DNA from: Bacteroides congonensis
GTDB taxonomy: Bacteria; Bacteroidota; Bacteroidia; Bacteroidales; Bacteroidaceae
Direction of reading: 5' to 3'
Length of the DNA stretch: 64,000 bases
Assembly (NCBI RefSeq): GCF_900130125.1
Contig: NZ_FQXY01000010.1
Location: 806,001-870,000 of the forward strand
Under the pieces are notes generated by a model. That model made no database searches. It saw nothing but the letters and a program-made list of their open reading frames with translations, and was not told the DNA's origin. Position numbers and translations under genes: made by a program. Position 1 is the stretch's first letter. Each line of letters begins with the position of its first letter. Shown here piece after piece: positions 63,660-64,000 of the stretch.

Positions 63660-64000
63660 TTAAAATGTGACATCAATTCCAAATACAAAGTTCCGGTTCA
63701 TCGGATAAACCCTACCATTACCATTTGCAGTCAAAGGCGAAGTAAGTACAGGAGCTGCATCACTACTACCTCCTACTATCCAGTTCACCTGATTAATTGT
63801 TTCAGGATCAAATTGATTCGGCAATTTCGTAATTGTAAACAAGTTATCGCAAGTGAAATACACTCTCAATCCGCTTAAACCGATAAATTTCACCACTTGG
63901 GGTTTAAAGTCATAAGAAACTGTCAGGTTCTTATGACGCATATAAGCCGCATTCAACAAATAGCGTGTAGTATTATAACCCGAGTTAACTTGATTGTCCA
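63660..64000 (-). CDS. SusC/RagA-family outer-membrane protein (C-terminal end only)
   Basis: The frame is open to the right window edge, so only about the last 113 residues are seen. They include the barrel end typical of SusC: AAYMRHKNLTVSYDFKP, then GLSGLRVYFTCDNLFTITKL, and the terminal strands MNRNFVFGIDVTF. The location 16 bp ahead of SusD confirms the pairing. The rest of the gene and the promoter and regulator of the locus are outside the window. Confidence 0.9.
   Translation of the reverse strand, partial: DNQVNSGYNTTRYLLNAAYMRHKNLTVSYDFKPQVVKFIGLSGLRVYFTCDNLFTITKLPNQFDPETINQVNWIVGGSSDAAPVLTSPLTANGNGRVYPMNRNFVFGIDVTF

Overview
The window looks like a chromosome segment of a gut Bacteroides (Bacteroidota). 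The grounds are SusC/SusD pairs, hybrid ECF-sigma/FecR/STN-SusC signalling, BACON and M60 domains, and many promoters of the Bacteroides type (-7 TAnnTTTG, sometimes with a -33 TTTG). No rRNA, tRNA or CRISPR array was seen. I cannot name the species.

Layout: (1) 0-2 kb, minus strand: methyltransferase, ftsX and a small membrane protein. (2) 2-5 kb: an orphan SusC-like receptor with no SusD. (3) 5.4-15.5 kb, minus strand: an AT-rich block with two exported Rhs-type proteins, the second ending in a JAB/JAMM metallopeptidase toxin domain, and an overlapping lipoprotein gene that is a candidate immunity gene. Upstream on the same strand lies a phage-like module: CxxC zinc protein, DUF4373/Lin1244 protein, HU-like protein, N-acetylmuramoyl-L-alanine amidase and a 31-residue 'smalltalk' membrane peptide. 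A CI/S24 repressor-like gene is divergent from it. (4) 16.7-24 kb, housekeeping: miaB, a small membrane protein, a CoA transferase, PBP4 (dacB) and an esterase. (5) 24-47 kb, plus strand: two tandem paralogous ECF sigma / FecR / SusC / SusD loci. The first ends with DUF4843, PKD-like and thioredoxin proteins. The second ends with a double-thioredoxin protein and a BACON-CBM32-M60 glycoprotein peptidase. A decayed dacB fragment sits in front of the second sigma gene, which suggests segmental duplication. (6) 47-53 kb, housekeeping: lpdA, a PH-domain membrane protein, nadB, rubrerythrin and a SulP transporter. (7) 53-64 kb, minus strand: the downstream part of a glycan-utilisation locus, read as SusC (cut by the window edge), SusD, surface GH16, GH20 (broken by a nonsense codon), DUF5009 membrane acyltransferase-like protein and a large clan GH-D-like hydrolase. 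GH16 plus GH20 plus the M60 peptidase points to host mucin-type glycoproteins as likely substrates (inference).

The least explained features are the exported Rhs-JAB toxin cassette beside an amidase/mini-membrane-protein pair, two arrays of a degenerate motif with an exact or near-exact 22-bp period (about 15.6 kb and 53.2 kb), a second inverted-repeat family around miaB, and the in-frame TGA in the GH20 gene with a terminator-like hairpin just upstream of it.
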